Assembly: GCF_012516395.1 (NCBI RefSeq)
Contig: NZ_CP051206.1
Location: 1,054,001-1,118,000, forward strand
Length of the DNA stretch: 64,000 nt
Direction of reading: 5' to 3'
DNA from: Dolichospermum flos-aquae CCAP 1403/13F
GTDB taxonomy: Bacteria; Cyanobacteriota; Cyanobacteriia; Cyanobacteriales; Nostocaceae
Shown: in pieces, positions 46,918 to 55,637 of the stretch
Position numbering within the stretch: the first letter of the stretch is position 1
Layout: each line of letters opens with the position of its first letter
Notes under the pieces: generated by a model
What the model saw: the letters and a program-made list of their open reading frames with translations, nothing else
Database searches by the model: none
What the model was told of the DNA's origin: nothing
Translations under genes and position numbers: made by a program

Positions 46918-48060
46918 GTGTCCTTAGAATATGCCTTAGTTCATGAGTGGTTAACCCCTCAAGCCACAGGAGGTTCAGAACTCGTAGTCCAGGAAATATT
47001 AAATCACATTGACGCTGATTTATACGCCCTGATTGATTTTGAATCCAGCAATCCAGAAAGTTACCTGTATAAACGTCAAATTGGCACAACGTTTTTACAG
47101 AAATTTCCCCAAGCCCGTCAAGGAGTCCAAAAATATTTACCCCTATTACCCTTGGCCATTGAGCAATTGGATTTGCGACAATATGAAGTTATTTTATCTT
47201 CATCTCATGCTGTAGCTAAAGGAGTCTTAACCACCCCTAACCAATTGCATATCTGCTATAGCCATAGCCCCATGCGCTACGCGTGGGATTTAACCTTTGA
47301 TTATCTCAACCAAAGCAAACTAGGGCAAGGAGCAATCGGCTGGATCACCCGCCAAATCCTCCATAATTTGCGGCAATGGGACGTAATCAGTGCCAACCGG
47401 GTGGATTACTTCATTGCCAATTCACAACACACAGCCAGACGGATTTGGCGTTGCTATCGTCGGGAAGCAACCGTTATCTATCCACCGGTTAACCTAGATG
47501 AATGTTTATTTTCTCCAGAAAAAGAAGATTTTTACTTGATAGTTTCCCGATTAGTGAGTTATAAACAAGTTTCTTTAATTGTTCAGGCTTTTAATAGCCT
47601 CAAAAAACCCTTGGTTATTATTGGCACTGGTCCTCAAATGAACAAATTACGGGAAATAGCTCAACCACATATTCAAATCTTAGGATGGCAACCCGATCAT
47701 ATCGTCAAAAATTATATGTCCCGTGCCAAAGCCTTTGTTTATGCAGCTTGCGAAGACTTTGGCATTGCCCTAGTTGAAGCCCAAGCTTGTGGAACTCCCG
47801 TAATTGCCTATGGTGCAGGTGGTGCATTGGAAACAGTGAGAGATATTCAGACACATCCTGATACAGGAACTGGTATATTATTTAAAATCCAAACAGTAGG
47901 AGCTATAGTAGATGCCGTAGAAAAATTTGTAGATCATGAGCATTTATACAATTACGAGTATATACAAACACACGCTAATCAATTTTCTCGCCAGGTTTTT
48001 GCAGAACGTTATCTAGGTTTTGTGAATGAATGTCGTGAAAAAGGAGTTTACCAAAAGTAA
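46918..48060 (+). CDS. Glycosyltransferase family 4
   Basis: 380 aa from GTG. The GT-B fold is shown by YALVHEWLTPQATGGSELVV (N-domain glycine loop) and EDFGIALVEAQACGTPVIAY (E-x7-E nucleotide-sugar motif) near 280. FYLIVSRLVSYKQVSLIVQA is the typical start of the second domain. It probably adds a sugar (mannose-like specificity is a guess) to a lipid carrier or glycan. It precedes a sugar phosphotransferase and the GDP-fucose genes, which suggests exopolysaccharide or O-antigen assembly. Confidence 0.9.
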   Translation: MSLEYALVHEWLTPQATGGSELVVQEILNHIDADLYALIDFESSNPESYLYKRQIGTTFLQKFPQARQGVQKYLPLLPLAIEQLDLRQYEVILSSSHAVAKGVLTTPNQLHICYSHSPMRYAWDLTFDYLNQSKLGQGAIGWITRQILHNLRQWDVISANRVDYFIANSQHTARRIWRCYRREATVIYPPVNLDECLFSPEKEDFYLIVSRLVSYKQVSLIVQAFNSLKKPLVIIGTGPQMNKLREIAQPHIQILGWQPDHIVKNYMSRAKAFVYAACEDFGIALVEAQACGTPVIAYGAGGALETVRDIQTHPDTGTGILFKIQTVGAIVDAVEKFVDHEHLYNYEYIQTHANQFSRQVFAERYLGFVNECREKGVYQK

Positions 48061-48169
48061 ACATCGGCCTTTTGTATTTATTTTCTCAGAAGAGTGCAAA
48101 TTTTTCCTCAAAATTACTGCCTTTTAGCTTTAAGATTGGGACTATGTGTGGTGTGGATTATAAAGGAGT

Positions 48170-48931
48170 ATGATGACTGCCCAGAGTTCACTCCTCTCCG
48201 GCAAGCGATACCCGCGGAAGGATAACGGTACATCTGTGACTGTTTTATCAAAACGTGGTCAAAAAGTTAAACAGCCAAAGGTGAAATCCAGAAGTTTATC
48301 TTTTGAGGGTTTATACGGAGAGTTTTTTAAACGACTGTTTGATATAGTTTTTTCATTGTCGGTCTTGATTTTGTTTTCTCCCATCTACATGATATTGGCC
48401 TTATTGATAGCCATAAGCTCAAAGGGTCCGATCTTTTATGTTCAAGAACGGGTGGGCAAAAACTACCGCAGCTTCAATTGCATTAAGTTTCGCACCATGG
48501 TCAACAATGCTGACGAAATTCTTGTCGAAATGATGGCTACATCACCTAACCTCCGAGCAGAATTTGAAGACAATTTTAAGCTGAAAACAGACCCAAGAAT
48601 CACTAAAATTGGTCACTTTTTGCGAATTACCAGCTTAGATGAATTTCCCCAGTTTTGGAATGTTCTCAAAGGAGATATGAGTGTAGTTGGGCCAAGACCT
48701 TTAGTAGCGGAAGAATTAATAAAATATGGTGATTATATCAATCATGTTTTAACGATTCGTCCTGGAATTACTGGTTTGTGGCAAGTATCCGGGCGTAATG
48801 ATATTCCATATCCTCGCCGGGTGCAAATAGACCTCCATTATGTCAATTTTAGGAATTTTTGGCTTGATTTGTGGATCATCCTGAAAACAGTTAATGTTGT
48901 CATTATGCCCAAAAATAAAGGAGCTTACTAA
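48170..48931 (+). CDS. Polyprenyl-phosphate sugar phosphotransferase (bacterial sugar transferase)
   Basis: 253 aa; ATG at 48170 or 48173, just after AAAGGAG. One membrane segment (IVFSLSVLILFSPIYMILAL, near 62-84) precedes the WbaP/PglC-type catalytic domain: GPIFYVQERVGKNYRSFNCI, KFRTMVNNADEIL, KTDPRITKIGHFLRITSLDE and MSVVGPRPLVAEE. It loads the first sugar-1-phosphate on undecaprenyl phosphate to start glycan repeat synthesis. The long periplasmic N-part of WbaP is lacking. Same strand as the GT4 gene. Confidence 0.92.
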   Translation: MMTAQSSLLSGKRYPRKDNGTSVTVLSKRGQKVKQPKVKSRSLSFEGLYGEFFKRLFDIVFSLSVLILFSPIYMILALLIAISSKGPIFYVQERVGKNYRSFNCIKFRTMVNNADEILVEMMATSPNLRAEFEDNFKLKTDPRITKIGHFLRITSLDEFPQFWNVLKGDMSVVGPRPLVAEELIKYGDYINHVLTIRPGITGLWQVSGRNDIPYPRRVQIDLHYVNFRNFWLDLWIILKTVNVVIMPKNKGAY

Positions 48932-48954
48932 GTAAGTACGCAAATTCCATCTTA

Positions 48955-48974
48955 TGGGGCAACATTATGCCCCA
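48955..48974 (+). terminator. Hairpin after the sugar transferase gene
   Basis: TGGGGCA and TGCCCCA with a 6-nt loop, followed by AAAAACTATTTTT. It lies 24 bp after the stop. The T-run is displaced, so termination may be weak. Confidence 0.5.
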
Positions 48975-49147
48975 AAAACTATTTTTGATAGCAAAGGTAT
49001 AAAATTTATTCTTACGCATATATACGGCTCAAGGAATTTCTAGTGCTGACAATAATTAATTACACTTAAAATTAAAAATATTAATTGAACTAAACCTATA
49101 ATTATTTGTTAAAGTGTTTTTTAGCAAAAATATTTGTTGACCTTTAA

Positions 49148-49311
49148 GAGGTTGTTTGAAAAGTATTATATCAAACCCGTAATCTCCAAAAACCTAACCC
49201 CCCTACCCCCCCTTCCCTGCAAGGGAATGGGGGTTTTAAAGCCTCTCCCCTGCAAGGGGAGAGGTTTGGAGAGGGGTCAGTCTATACATTCAAAACTTTT
49301 CAAACATCCTC
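49148..49311. mobile_element. MITE-like element with 17-bp terminal inverted repeats
   Basis: GAGGTTGTTTGAAAAGT at 49148-49164 and ACTTTTCAAACATCCTC at 49295-49311 are inverted repeats matching at 16 of 17 bases. Between are hairpins of the CCCTGCAAGGGAATGGGGG and CTCTCCCCTGCAAGGGGAGA type. There is no transposase gene. A diverged copy carrying an insert lies at 60833-61150. The rest of the 48932-49430 gap is AT-rich with no gene; the gmd promoter is probably in its last 100 bp. Confidence 0.75.
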
Positions 49312-49430
49312 TAACTTTTAATAGCAACTAACATTTGCAGCCTGTCTATTGGGCAGTTATATCAATTAAATGCTAATTTATATCAGACTGTTTGTAATCT
49401 TCAACTAAAAACAACAAGGCATCACCAAGC

Positions 49431-50510
49431 ATGACACAAAGAAAACGAGCTTTAATTACTGGTATTACTGGTCAAGATGGTTCTTATTTAACTGAACTTT
49501 TACTAGAACAAGGTTATCAAGTCCACGGGATTATTCGCCGTACTTCTACCTTTAACACAGACAGAATTGATCATATGTATGAAGATCCTCATAACGAGGA
49601 CGCAAGGCTATTTCTCCACTATGGTGATTTGACAGACGGAACAACACTGCGGCGGATTTTAGAGGAAGTCAAACCTACAGAAATTTATAATTTAGGCGCT
49701 CAATCCCACGTTCGGGTGAGCTTTGATTCACCTGAATATACAGTAGATGCTGTAGGTATGGGGACATTACGTTTATTGGAAGCAATCCGCGATTATCAGC
49801 ACCGCACTGGGATTGAAGTCCGTTTCTATCAAGCTGGTTCTTCGGAAATGTATGGTTTGGTGCAAGCAGTTCCCCAAAGTGAAACCACACCTTTTTATCC
49901 ACGTAGTCCCTACGCTTGTGCTAAGGTGTATGCTCACTGGCAAACTATCAATTACCGCGAATCTTACAATTTATTTGCTTGTAACGGTATTCTTTTTAAT
50001 CATGAATCTCCCAGAAGGGGAGAAACATTTGTTACCCGCAAAATTACTAGAGCCATAGCCCGCATTGTTGCTGGTAAACAAAAAAATATCTTCATGGGTA
50101 ATTTGGACTCCAAGAGAGATTGGGGTTATGCCAAAGATTACGTAAAAGCAATGTGGTTGATGTTGCAACAAGATCAGCCGGATGATTATGTGGTGGCTAC
50201 AGGTGAAACCCATTCAGTGAAGGAGTTTCTGGAGTTAGCATTTAGTTATGTTAATCTCGATTGGCAGAAATACGTAGATTTTGATCAACGTTATTTACGT
50301 CCTGCTGAAGTGGATTTACTAATTGGTGATCCCACTAAAGCCCAGCAGAAATTAGGCTGGAAACCATCAGTAACATTTAAAGAACTGGTTGCGCTAATGG
50401 TAGAAGCTGATTTACAAGCTGTGGGTTGTACTTCCCCTAATGGTAATGGTGCAAAATACCCTCAAGATATTGCTACTACCCGTCAAGAATTAGGATCTCT
50501 GCACTTTTAA
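49431..50510 (+). CDS. gmd: GDP-mannose 4,6-dehydratase
   Basis: 359 aa. The NADP-binding loop is [20 protein letters not shown] with [19 protein letters not shown]; the catalytic SSEMYG and [15 protein letters not shown] (YxxxK) and [20 protein letters not shown] are all present. It converts GDP-mannose to GDP-4-keto-6-deoxymannose, the first step to GDP-fucose. It is 20 bp upstream of the fucose synthase gene, making a two-gene pathway unit within the polysaccharide cluster. Confidence 0.97.
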   Translation: MTQRKRALITGITGQDGSYLTELLLEQGYQVHGIIRRTSTFNTDRIDHMYEDPHNEDARLFLHYGDLTDGTTLRRILEEVKPTEIYNLGAQSHVRVSFDSPEYTVDAVGMGTLRLLEAIRDYQHRTGIEVRFYQAGSSEMYGLVQAVPQSETTPFYPRSPYACAKVYAHWQTINYRESYNLFACNGILFNHESPRRGETFVTRKITRAIARIVAGKQKNIFMGNLDSKRDWGYAKDYVKAMWLMLQQDQPDDYVVATGETHSVKEFLELAFSYVNLDWQKYVDFDQRYLRPAEVDLLIGDPTKAQQKLGWKPSVTFKELVALMVEADLQAVGCTSPNGNGAKYPQDIATTRQELGSLHF

Positions 50511-50530
50511 TTCAGATCAAGGATAATCAT

Positions 50531-51475
50531 ATGACAGCCTTAGAATTAGCAAATAAACGGATTCTTGTCACTGGTGGGGCGGGTTTTCTCGGCCGTCAGG
50601 TGATAGATCAACTGTGCCAAAATGGCGCTAACAGTGAGAAAATTACTGTAACGCGATCGCACGATTGTGATCTACGAGTATGGGAAAATTGCCAACGGGC
50701 AGCAGATCAACAGGATATTATCATTCACCTAGCTGCCCATGTTGGTGGTATTGGTCTAAATCGAGAAAAACCCGGCGAGTTATTTTACGATAACTTGATC
50801 ATGGGAACTCAGTTAATCCATGCAGCTTATCAACAGGGGATAGAAAAGTTTGTCTGTGTAGGAACTATTTGCGCTTATCCTAAATTTACCCCTGTACCAT
50901 TTAAAGAAGATGACATCTGGAATGGTTATCCAGAAGAGACTAACGCCCCCTATGGAGTGGCAAAAAAAGCTCTCTTAGTCCAACTAAAATCTTATCGTCA
51001 GCAGTATGGGTTTAATGGTATTTACCTGTTACCAGTGAACTTGTATGGACCTGAAGATAATTTAAACCCTAGCAGTTCTCATGTAATTCCCGCTTTAATT
51101 CGCAAAGTGGAAGAAGCCCAAACCAGGGGAGAAAAACAACTTCCTGTGTGGGGTGATGGTTCTCCTACCCGTGAATTTTTGTATTCTACAGACGCAGCAC
51201 GGGGAATAGTCATGGGAACTCAGTTTTATAATGATGCTGAACCCGTGAATTTAGGAACTGGTTACGAAATCTCTATCAAAGATCTAATTACCTTAATTTG
51301 CGAATTGATGGAGTATGAGGGTGAACTTGTGTGGGAAACCGACAAACCCAATGGCCAACCCCGACGTTGTTTGGATACGGAAAGGGCAAAACAGGCTTTT
51401 GGCTTCACTGCTGAAGTAGAATTTAGACAAGGTTTGAAAAATACTATTGATTGGTGGCGTAAAAACGCTGCATAG
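50531..51475 (+). CDS. fcl: GDP-L-fucose synthase
   Basis: 314 aa epimerase-reductase that makes GDP-L-fucose from the gmd product. NADP loop RILVTGGAGFLGRQVIDQL, catalytic motif NAPYGVAKKALLVQL (YxxxK) and SSHVIPALIRKVEEA are diagnostic. CVGTICAYPKFTPVPFKED carries the catalytic Ser/Cys region. Ribosome site AAGGATAA precedes ATG. Ends 14 bp before a family A repeat. Confidence 0.96.
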   Translation: MTALELANKRILVTGGAGFLGRQVIDQLCQNGANSEKITVTRSHDCDLRVWENCQRAADQQDIIIHLAAHVGGIGLNREKPGELFYDNLIMGTQLIHAAYQQGIEKFVCVGTICAYPKFTPVPFKEDDIWNGYPEETNAPYGVAKKALLVQLKSYRQQYGFNGIYLLPVNLYGPEDNLNPSSSHVIPALIRKVEEAQTRGEKQLPVWGDGSPTREFLYSTDAARGIVMGTQFYNDAEPVNLGTGYEISIKDLITLICELMEYEGELVWETDKPNGQPRRCLDTERAKQAFGFTAEVEFRQGLKNTIDWWRKNAA

Positions 51476-51488
51476 ATGATCTCCTCAT

Positions 51489-51597
51489 CTCGTTCCCAGT
51501 CTCCGACTGGGAATGCCTTCATAGAGTCTCTGACTCTAGCATACACACAAAGGCAGAGCCTTGCATAATTCATTCCCATACAGAGTATGGGAACGAG
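51489..51597. repeat. Hairpin repeat family A, copy 2
   Basis: 109 bp with the same CTCGTTCCCA and TGGGAACGAG ends as the copy at 6553. Internal sequence differs by several substitutions (GTCTCCGACTGGG). It lies in the fcl to cyclo-ligase gap. Confidence 0.75.
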
Positions 51598-51637
51598 GGA
51601 AATCTAAAATCCAAAATCTAAAATCTAAAATCCAAAA

Positions 51638-52240
51638 TTGTCTCAGCTAAGTAAAAAAGAACTGCGACGGACTCTACTCCACAAACGCCAGTCAATGACA
51701 TTATTAGAATGGAGAGAAAAGAGCGATCGCCTCACCACCAATATCCAAAACTCGGTTATATTTAATCAAGCAAATACCGTTCTCGCTTTTTTTAGCTTTC
51801 GTCAAGAACCTGATATTAGCTCACTGTATACCAACACTAACAAACGTTGGGGTTTTCCCCGTTGTGTTGATAAATCTCTAGTTTGGCATTCTTGGCAACC
51901 TAAAGACACAATTAATATCGGCGCTTATGGGATTACTGAACCTCACCACGAAGCACCGATAATTGACATTGAAGAAGTAGATTTAATTCTTGTCCCCTGT
52001 GTGGGTTGTGATGTCCAAGGATACCGCTTAGGTTATGGTGGGGGATATTATGACCGTTTGTTAAATTCACCAGGTTGGCAGACAAAAGCAACTATAGGAG
52101 TGGTTTTTGATTTTGCTTATTTATCTCAATTACCTGTTGATAGTTGGGATAAGCCTTTAGAAAGGGTGATGACAGAAAATGCCTTTTTTTTGATACACAA
52201 TAGTCTAGAATTAACAAAACAACCCCGAATGGAGATTTAA
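51638..52240 (+). CDS. 5-formyltetrahydrofolate cyclo-ligase
   Basis: 200 aa from TTG (LSQLSKKELRRTLLHKRQSM). The family motif is LGYGGGYYDRLLNSPGW, with VLAFFSFRQEPDISSLY and DLILVPCVGCDVQGYRLG. It turns 5-formyl-THF into 5,10-methenyl-THF using ATP in one-carbon metabolism. Cytoplasmic. The start is uncertain since no ATG lies near; a tandem AAATCTAAAATCCA repeat lies immediately upstream and may have displaced the original leader. Confidence 0.9.
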   Translation: MSQLSKKELRRTLLHKRQSMTLLEWREKSDRLTTNIQNSVIFNQANTVLAFFSFRQEPDISSLYTNTNKRWGFPRCVDKSLVWHSWQPKDTINIGAYGITEPHHEAPIIDIEEVDLILVPCVGCDVQGYRLGYGGGYYDRLLNSPGWQTKATIGVVFDFAYLSQLPVDSWDKPLERVMTENAFFLIHNSLELTKQPRMEI

Positions 52241-52241
52241 C

Positions 52242-52718
52242 TTGTCCGCATATAGGACTCAATTACAAGCAAACGAGATTAAGCTCAGATTACAACCTTT
52301 AAAACGTGAATCTCTGTTTAGAGGAGAAACTGAATTGGCAGTTAGGATTAAAGAAATTCTAGCCACACTAGCTAAATATAAAAATGAACTCCTTGATAAA
52401 AAACGGTTTTTAATAGGTTTTCTCAATGAATTTTATTACGATATTCAAACTTATATATATGAGATCAAACCGATTTTAAATTTACCTCAAGGAGAAATAG
52501 AAAAATTTTGCCAACAAAAGAATCTATCTGTAACTGAGTATTACTGGTATAGCGTCATATTACCTAATTGGTTGAGTCAAGAAGATCCAAAATTTTCTTA
52601 CTGGATTGAAAAACTTATACAAGAAGAGTATACTGGTAGTGATGAAGATTTAATTATTGCTCTAACTAAAACAATTAATGCTAGGTCTGACGGAAGAGCT
52701 ATCAAGAATTTAACTTGA
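52242..52718 (+). CDS. Hypothetical protein, possibly frameshifted near its end
   Basis: 158 aa from TTG, one base after the cyclo-ligase stop. Helical and charged (KLRLQPLKRESLFRGETELA). I do not recognise it. After its stop, another frame (52691-52795) reads RKSYQEFNLINEYLEKIEKA then SWQVKLSDLDALPE, a coding-like helical tail. A one-base frameshift near 52685-52700 could therefore have cut off a longer natural C-terminus. It precedes the AAA ATPase on the same strand. Confidence 0.5.
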   Translation: MSAYRTQLQANEIKLRLQPLKRESLFRGETELAVRIKEILATLAKYKNELLDKKRFLIGFLNEFYYDIQTYIYEIKPILNLPQGEIEKFCQQKNLSVTEYYWYSVILPNWLSQEDPKFSYWIEKLIQEEYTGSDEDLIIALTKTINARSDGRAIKNLT

Positions 52719-52801
52719 TAAATGAGTATTTGGAAAAAATTGAGAAAGCAAGCTGGCAAGTTAAGTTATCTGATTTAGATGCTTTACCAGAATAAAAAAC
52801 T

Positions 52802-53914
52802 ATGGCAAAGTTGATTAATAAAAAACAACTATCAAGGATTGTTTTGAAGGGCTTTAAATCTATTGCAGAATGTAATCTTGAACTTACTCAACTCAATATA
52901 CTAATTGGCTGCAATGGCGCAGGAAAATCCAATTTTATCAGCTTTTTTCGCATGGTTCAAGAGATACTTGATGGACATTTGCAAGTTTTTGTTAGTCGTC
53001 AAGGTGGACCAGATACAATATTGCATTTTGGTCGAAAAACAACTGAACAATTAGAGATTGAACTATATTTTGGCAATAATAGATACCTTGCCACTCTTGA
53101 ACCAACTCAAGATAACCGTCTGATGTTTTCTAAAGAATCTTTTGGCTGGAGGAGTAGTGGTAACTCGATAATGCAAACACAAGCACTAATAGGTAGTGGT
53201 AATTTTGAAACTCAGGCTTTTAAAGGAACTGGGACAAAAAAGGATAAAGATATATTATCTACTATGCAGCAATGGCGAGTTTATCATTTTCATGATACCA
53301 GCGATAGTGCCTATGTAAAACAAGCTGCTCCTATTAATGATAATATTTATCTGCGTCCAGATGCTCGCAATTTGGCGGCTTTTTTATATTTATTGAAAAA
53401 TAACTATTCCCAATCTTATCAACAAATTGTTAAAACAATCAGACTTGTCGCACCTTTCTTTGGTGATTTTTTATTGCGTCCTTCTCCACACAATAATGAT
53501 GTGATAGAGCTAGAATGGTTTGAGCAAGGTCAGGATATGCCTTTTAAAGCACATCTTCTTTCTGATGGAACACTGCGTTTTATATGTTTAGCAACGGTAT
53601 TTTTACAACCTACTGCTTTACAACCAGAAACCATTTTAGTTGATGAACCGGAATTAGGTCTTCACCCTTATGCAATTACTATTTTGGCTTCTTTAATGCG
53701 TAATATTTCCAGAGAAAAACAAGTGATTGTTTCTACTCAATCGGTTGAATTATTAAATGAATTTAGTGCAGATGATGTAATTGTAGTAGATAGAAAAGAC
53801 GGTAGATCATTACTTCGTAGATTGCATGAGGATGATTTACAAGAATGGTTAGAAGATTATAGTTTAGGAGAATTGTGGAAGAAGAACATTATTGGAGGTA
53901 GACCTTCAAAATGA
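52802..53914 (+). CDS. AAA (AAA_21-type, SMC/OLD-like) ATPase
   Basis: 370 aa. Walker A is ILIGCNGAGKSNFISFFRM near residues 34-45; the ABC-like signature is AHLLSDGTLRFICLATVFL near 250 and Walker B with a following D-loop-type helix is ILVDEPELGLHPYAITILAS near 278. VIVSTQSVELLNEF carries the switch region. Such ATPases pair with TOPRIM nucleases in OLD and PARIS-like systems. The next gene overlaps by 4 bp (ATGA) and encodes a TOPRIM-like DUF4276 protein, so they form one unit. Defence function is inferred. Confidence 0.88.
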   Translation: MAKLINKKQLSRIVLKGFKSIAECNLELTQLNILIGCNGAGKSNFISFFRMVQEILDGHLQVFVSRQGGPDTILHFGRKTTEQLEIELYFGNNRYLATLEPTQDNRLMFSKESFGWRSSGNSIMQTQALIGSGNFETQAFKGTGTKKDKDILSTMQQWRVYHFHDTSDSAYVKQAAPINDNIYLRPDARNLAAFLYLLKNNYSQSYQQIVKTIRLVAPFFGDFLLRPSPHNNDVIELEWFEQGQDMPFKAHLLSDGTLRFICLATVFLQPTALQPETILVDEPELGLHPYAITILASLMRNISREKQVIVSTQSVELLNEFSADDVIVVDRKDGRSLLRRLHEDDLQEWLEDYSLGELWKKNIIGGRPSK

Positions 53915-54534
53915 TTCGAGTCAATATTTTTGTAGAAGGACAAACAGAAGAAACTTTTGTCAGAGAATTACTCTACGATCATTTTCTGCAACAAAACATA
54001 TATGTTAACCCTATACTTCTAGGAGGTGCGGTTACTTATGGAAAAATCAGAAAAGAATTATATCGTAAATGTTCTGAAGATAGCACCGCTTTTGTAACTA
54101 CGATGTTAGATTTGTATGGACTACCAAAAGATTTTCCCGGTAAAAGTTCTATTCCCACTACAGCTAATCTTTTTGAGAAAGCTGAATATCTTGAACAACA
54201 AATGGGTGTAGATATTGGACTTCAAAATTTTATTCCTAATTTATTGGTGCATGAGTTTGAGGGACTTCTTTATAGTAATCCACAAGCTTTTGTAGAATGG
54301 TTTGATCAAAACATAGTAGAACAGCTACAGCGTGAACGTGAATCCTTTTCTTCACCTGAACATATTAATGATAGTCCGATAACAGCACCTTCTAAACGTA
54401 TTCTTCGATGTTGTCCTGGATATGATAAACCGTTACATGGTTCTTTAATTGCTATGGATATCGGATTGGATACAATACGTAAACAGTGTCAGCATTTCGA
54501 TAAATGGTTAACAAGACTGGAAAATATCAAGTAG
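53911..54534 (+). CDS. DUF4276 family (TOPRIM-like) protein
   Basis: 207 aa. It starts MIRVNIFVEGQTEETFVREL, the TOPRIM-like E-G-x-T-E motif, and has TTMLDLYGLPKDFPGK (acidic DxD-like segment) and LLVHEFEGLLYSN, all typical of DUF4276. TOPRIM folds bind metal and cut nucleic acids, so this is the likely effector of the ATPase encoded just upstream. ATG overlaps the ATPase stop (ATGA), indicating translational coupling. No cell-toxicity evidence can be read from sequence. Confidence 0.85.
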   Translation: MIRVNIFVEGQTEETFVRELLYDHFLQQNIYVNPILLGGAVTYGKIRKELYRKCSEDSTAFVTTMLDLYGLPKDFPGKSSIPTTANLFEKAEYLEQQMGVDIGLQNFIPNLLVHEFEGLLYSNPQAFVEWFDQNIVEQLQRERESFSSPEHINDSPITAPSKRILRCCPGYDKPLHGSLIAMDIGLDTIRKQCQHFDKWLTRLENIK

Positions 54535-54584
54535 CTGACAATTCCAACTCCATGTAAAATACATATTCCCTATTGAATATATTT

Positions 54585-55637
54585 ATGCAAATCAATTTTC
54601 AAACCTTTACAGTTAACAAACGATTTCCTCTCACAATTAGTCGCGGCACAACAGCACAAACGACAAATATCTGGTTACAAATTACCGCAGAGGAAATTAC
54701 AGGTTGGGGAGAAGCATCTCCTTTTGGTGTGGGCAACCATAGGCAATCTACGGAGAAAATCCAGGAAACTTTGCAGCAAATCATACCTACTTTACAAAAA
54801 TATAGCCCTTGGCAACGGCAGGAAATTGAGGCACTATTAGAACAAATGCAAATTCCGTCCGCAGTCAAAGCGGCTGTGGATATGGCATTACATGATTGGT
54901 TGGGTAAGCGTGTGAATTTGCCATTGTGGCAACTGTGGGGACTGGATAAAAATGTTATAGTGCCAACATCGGTAACAATTGGTATTAATTCCCCAGCAGG
55001 TGCAAGGGCAAGGACGCGAGATTGGTTACAATTTATGGACGTGCAGTTATTCAAGGTAAAATTAGGTTCAACCGAGGGAATAGAAGCAGATCAAAAAATG
55101 CTCTTAGCGGTACTGGAAGAAGCCGCTGGAAAAGATGTATTTGTTGATGCTAATGGCGGCTGGAGTTTAACCGATGCTATTAATATGTGTAATTGGTTAG
55201 CTGATTTGGGAATCAAGTATGTAGAACAGCCTTTAGTAAGAGGTGAAGAAGCAAATTTAGCCCAATTAAAAAAACATTCTCCATTACCAATTTTTGTAGA
55301 TGAAAGTTGCTTTACTAGTGCCGATATTCCCCAATTAGCTAATTATGTTGATGGTATTAATATCAAATTAATGAAATCTGGGGGAATCACTGAAGCTATG
55401 CGAATGGTGCATACAGCCAAAGCCCACAATTTACAAATCATGTTTGGCTGTTATTCTGATAGTTGTCTTGCTAATACCGCCGCATTACAACTTGCACCAC
55501 TGGCTGATTATTTGGATTTAGATAGTCACTTAAATCTAATTGATGATCCTTTTACTGGTGCAGTCGTAGAAAATGGGCGAGTTTTGCCGAATAATTTACC
55601 TGGTTTGGGAGTGAAACATTGTGCGTCTGTCGCTTAA
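54585..55637 (+). CDS. Dipeptide epimerase-like enolase-superfamily enzyme (DgcA-like)
   Basis: 350 aa from ATG at 54585 (a TTG four codons upstream is possible). The muconate-lactonizing barrel has the catalytic lysines in LFKVKLGSTEG and INIKLMKSGGITEA, and metal ligands in VFVDANGGWSL, KYVEQPL and IFVDESCF. This matches L-Ala-D/L-Glu epimerases. It is followed with a 17-bp overlap by a DUF1611 gene, a pairing seen for DgcA/DgcN in D-glutamate use, in which the epimerase acts on N-acetyl-glutamate. Either a muropeptide dipeptide or an N-acyl amino acid may be the substrate. Confidence 0.88.
   Translation: MQINFQTFTVNKRFPLTISRGTTAQTTNIWLQITAEEITGWGEASPFGVGNHRQSTEKIQETLQQIIPTLQKYSPWQRQEIEALLEQMQIPSAVKAAVDMALHDWLGKRVNLPLWQLWGLDKNVIVPTSVTIGINSPAGARARTRDWLQFMDVQLFKVKLGSTEGIEADQKMLLAVLEEAAGKDVFVDANGGWSLTDAINMCNWLADLGIKYVEQPLVRGEEANLAQLKKHSPLPIFVDESCFTSADIPQLANYVDGINIKLMKSGGITEAMRMVHTAKAHNLQIMFGCYSDSCLANTAALQLAPLADYLDLDSHLNLIDDPFTGAVVENGRVLPNNLPGLGVKHCASVA

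Noticed and set aside
49134-49331. 65-codon frame over the MITE-like element
   Set aside because: Made of repeat hairpin sequence (PLPCKGRG type); not a gene.
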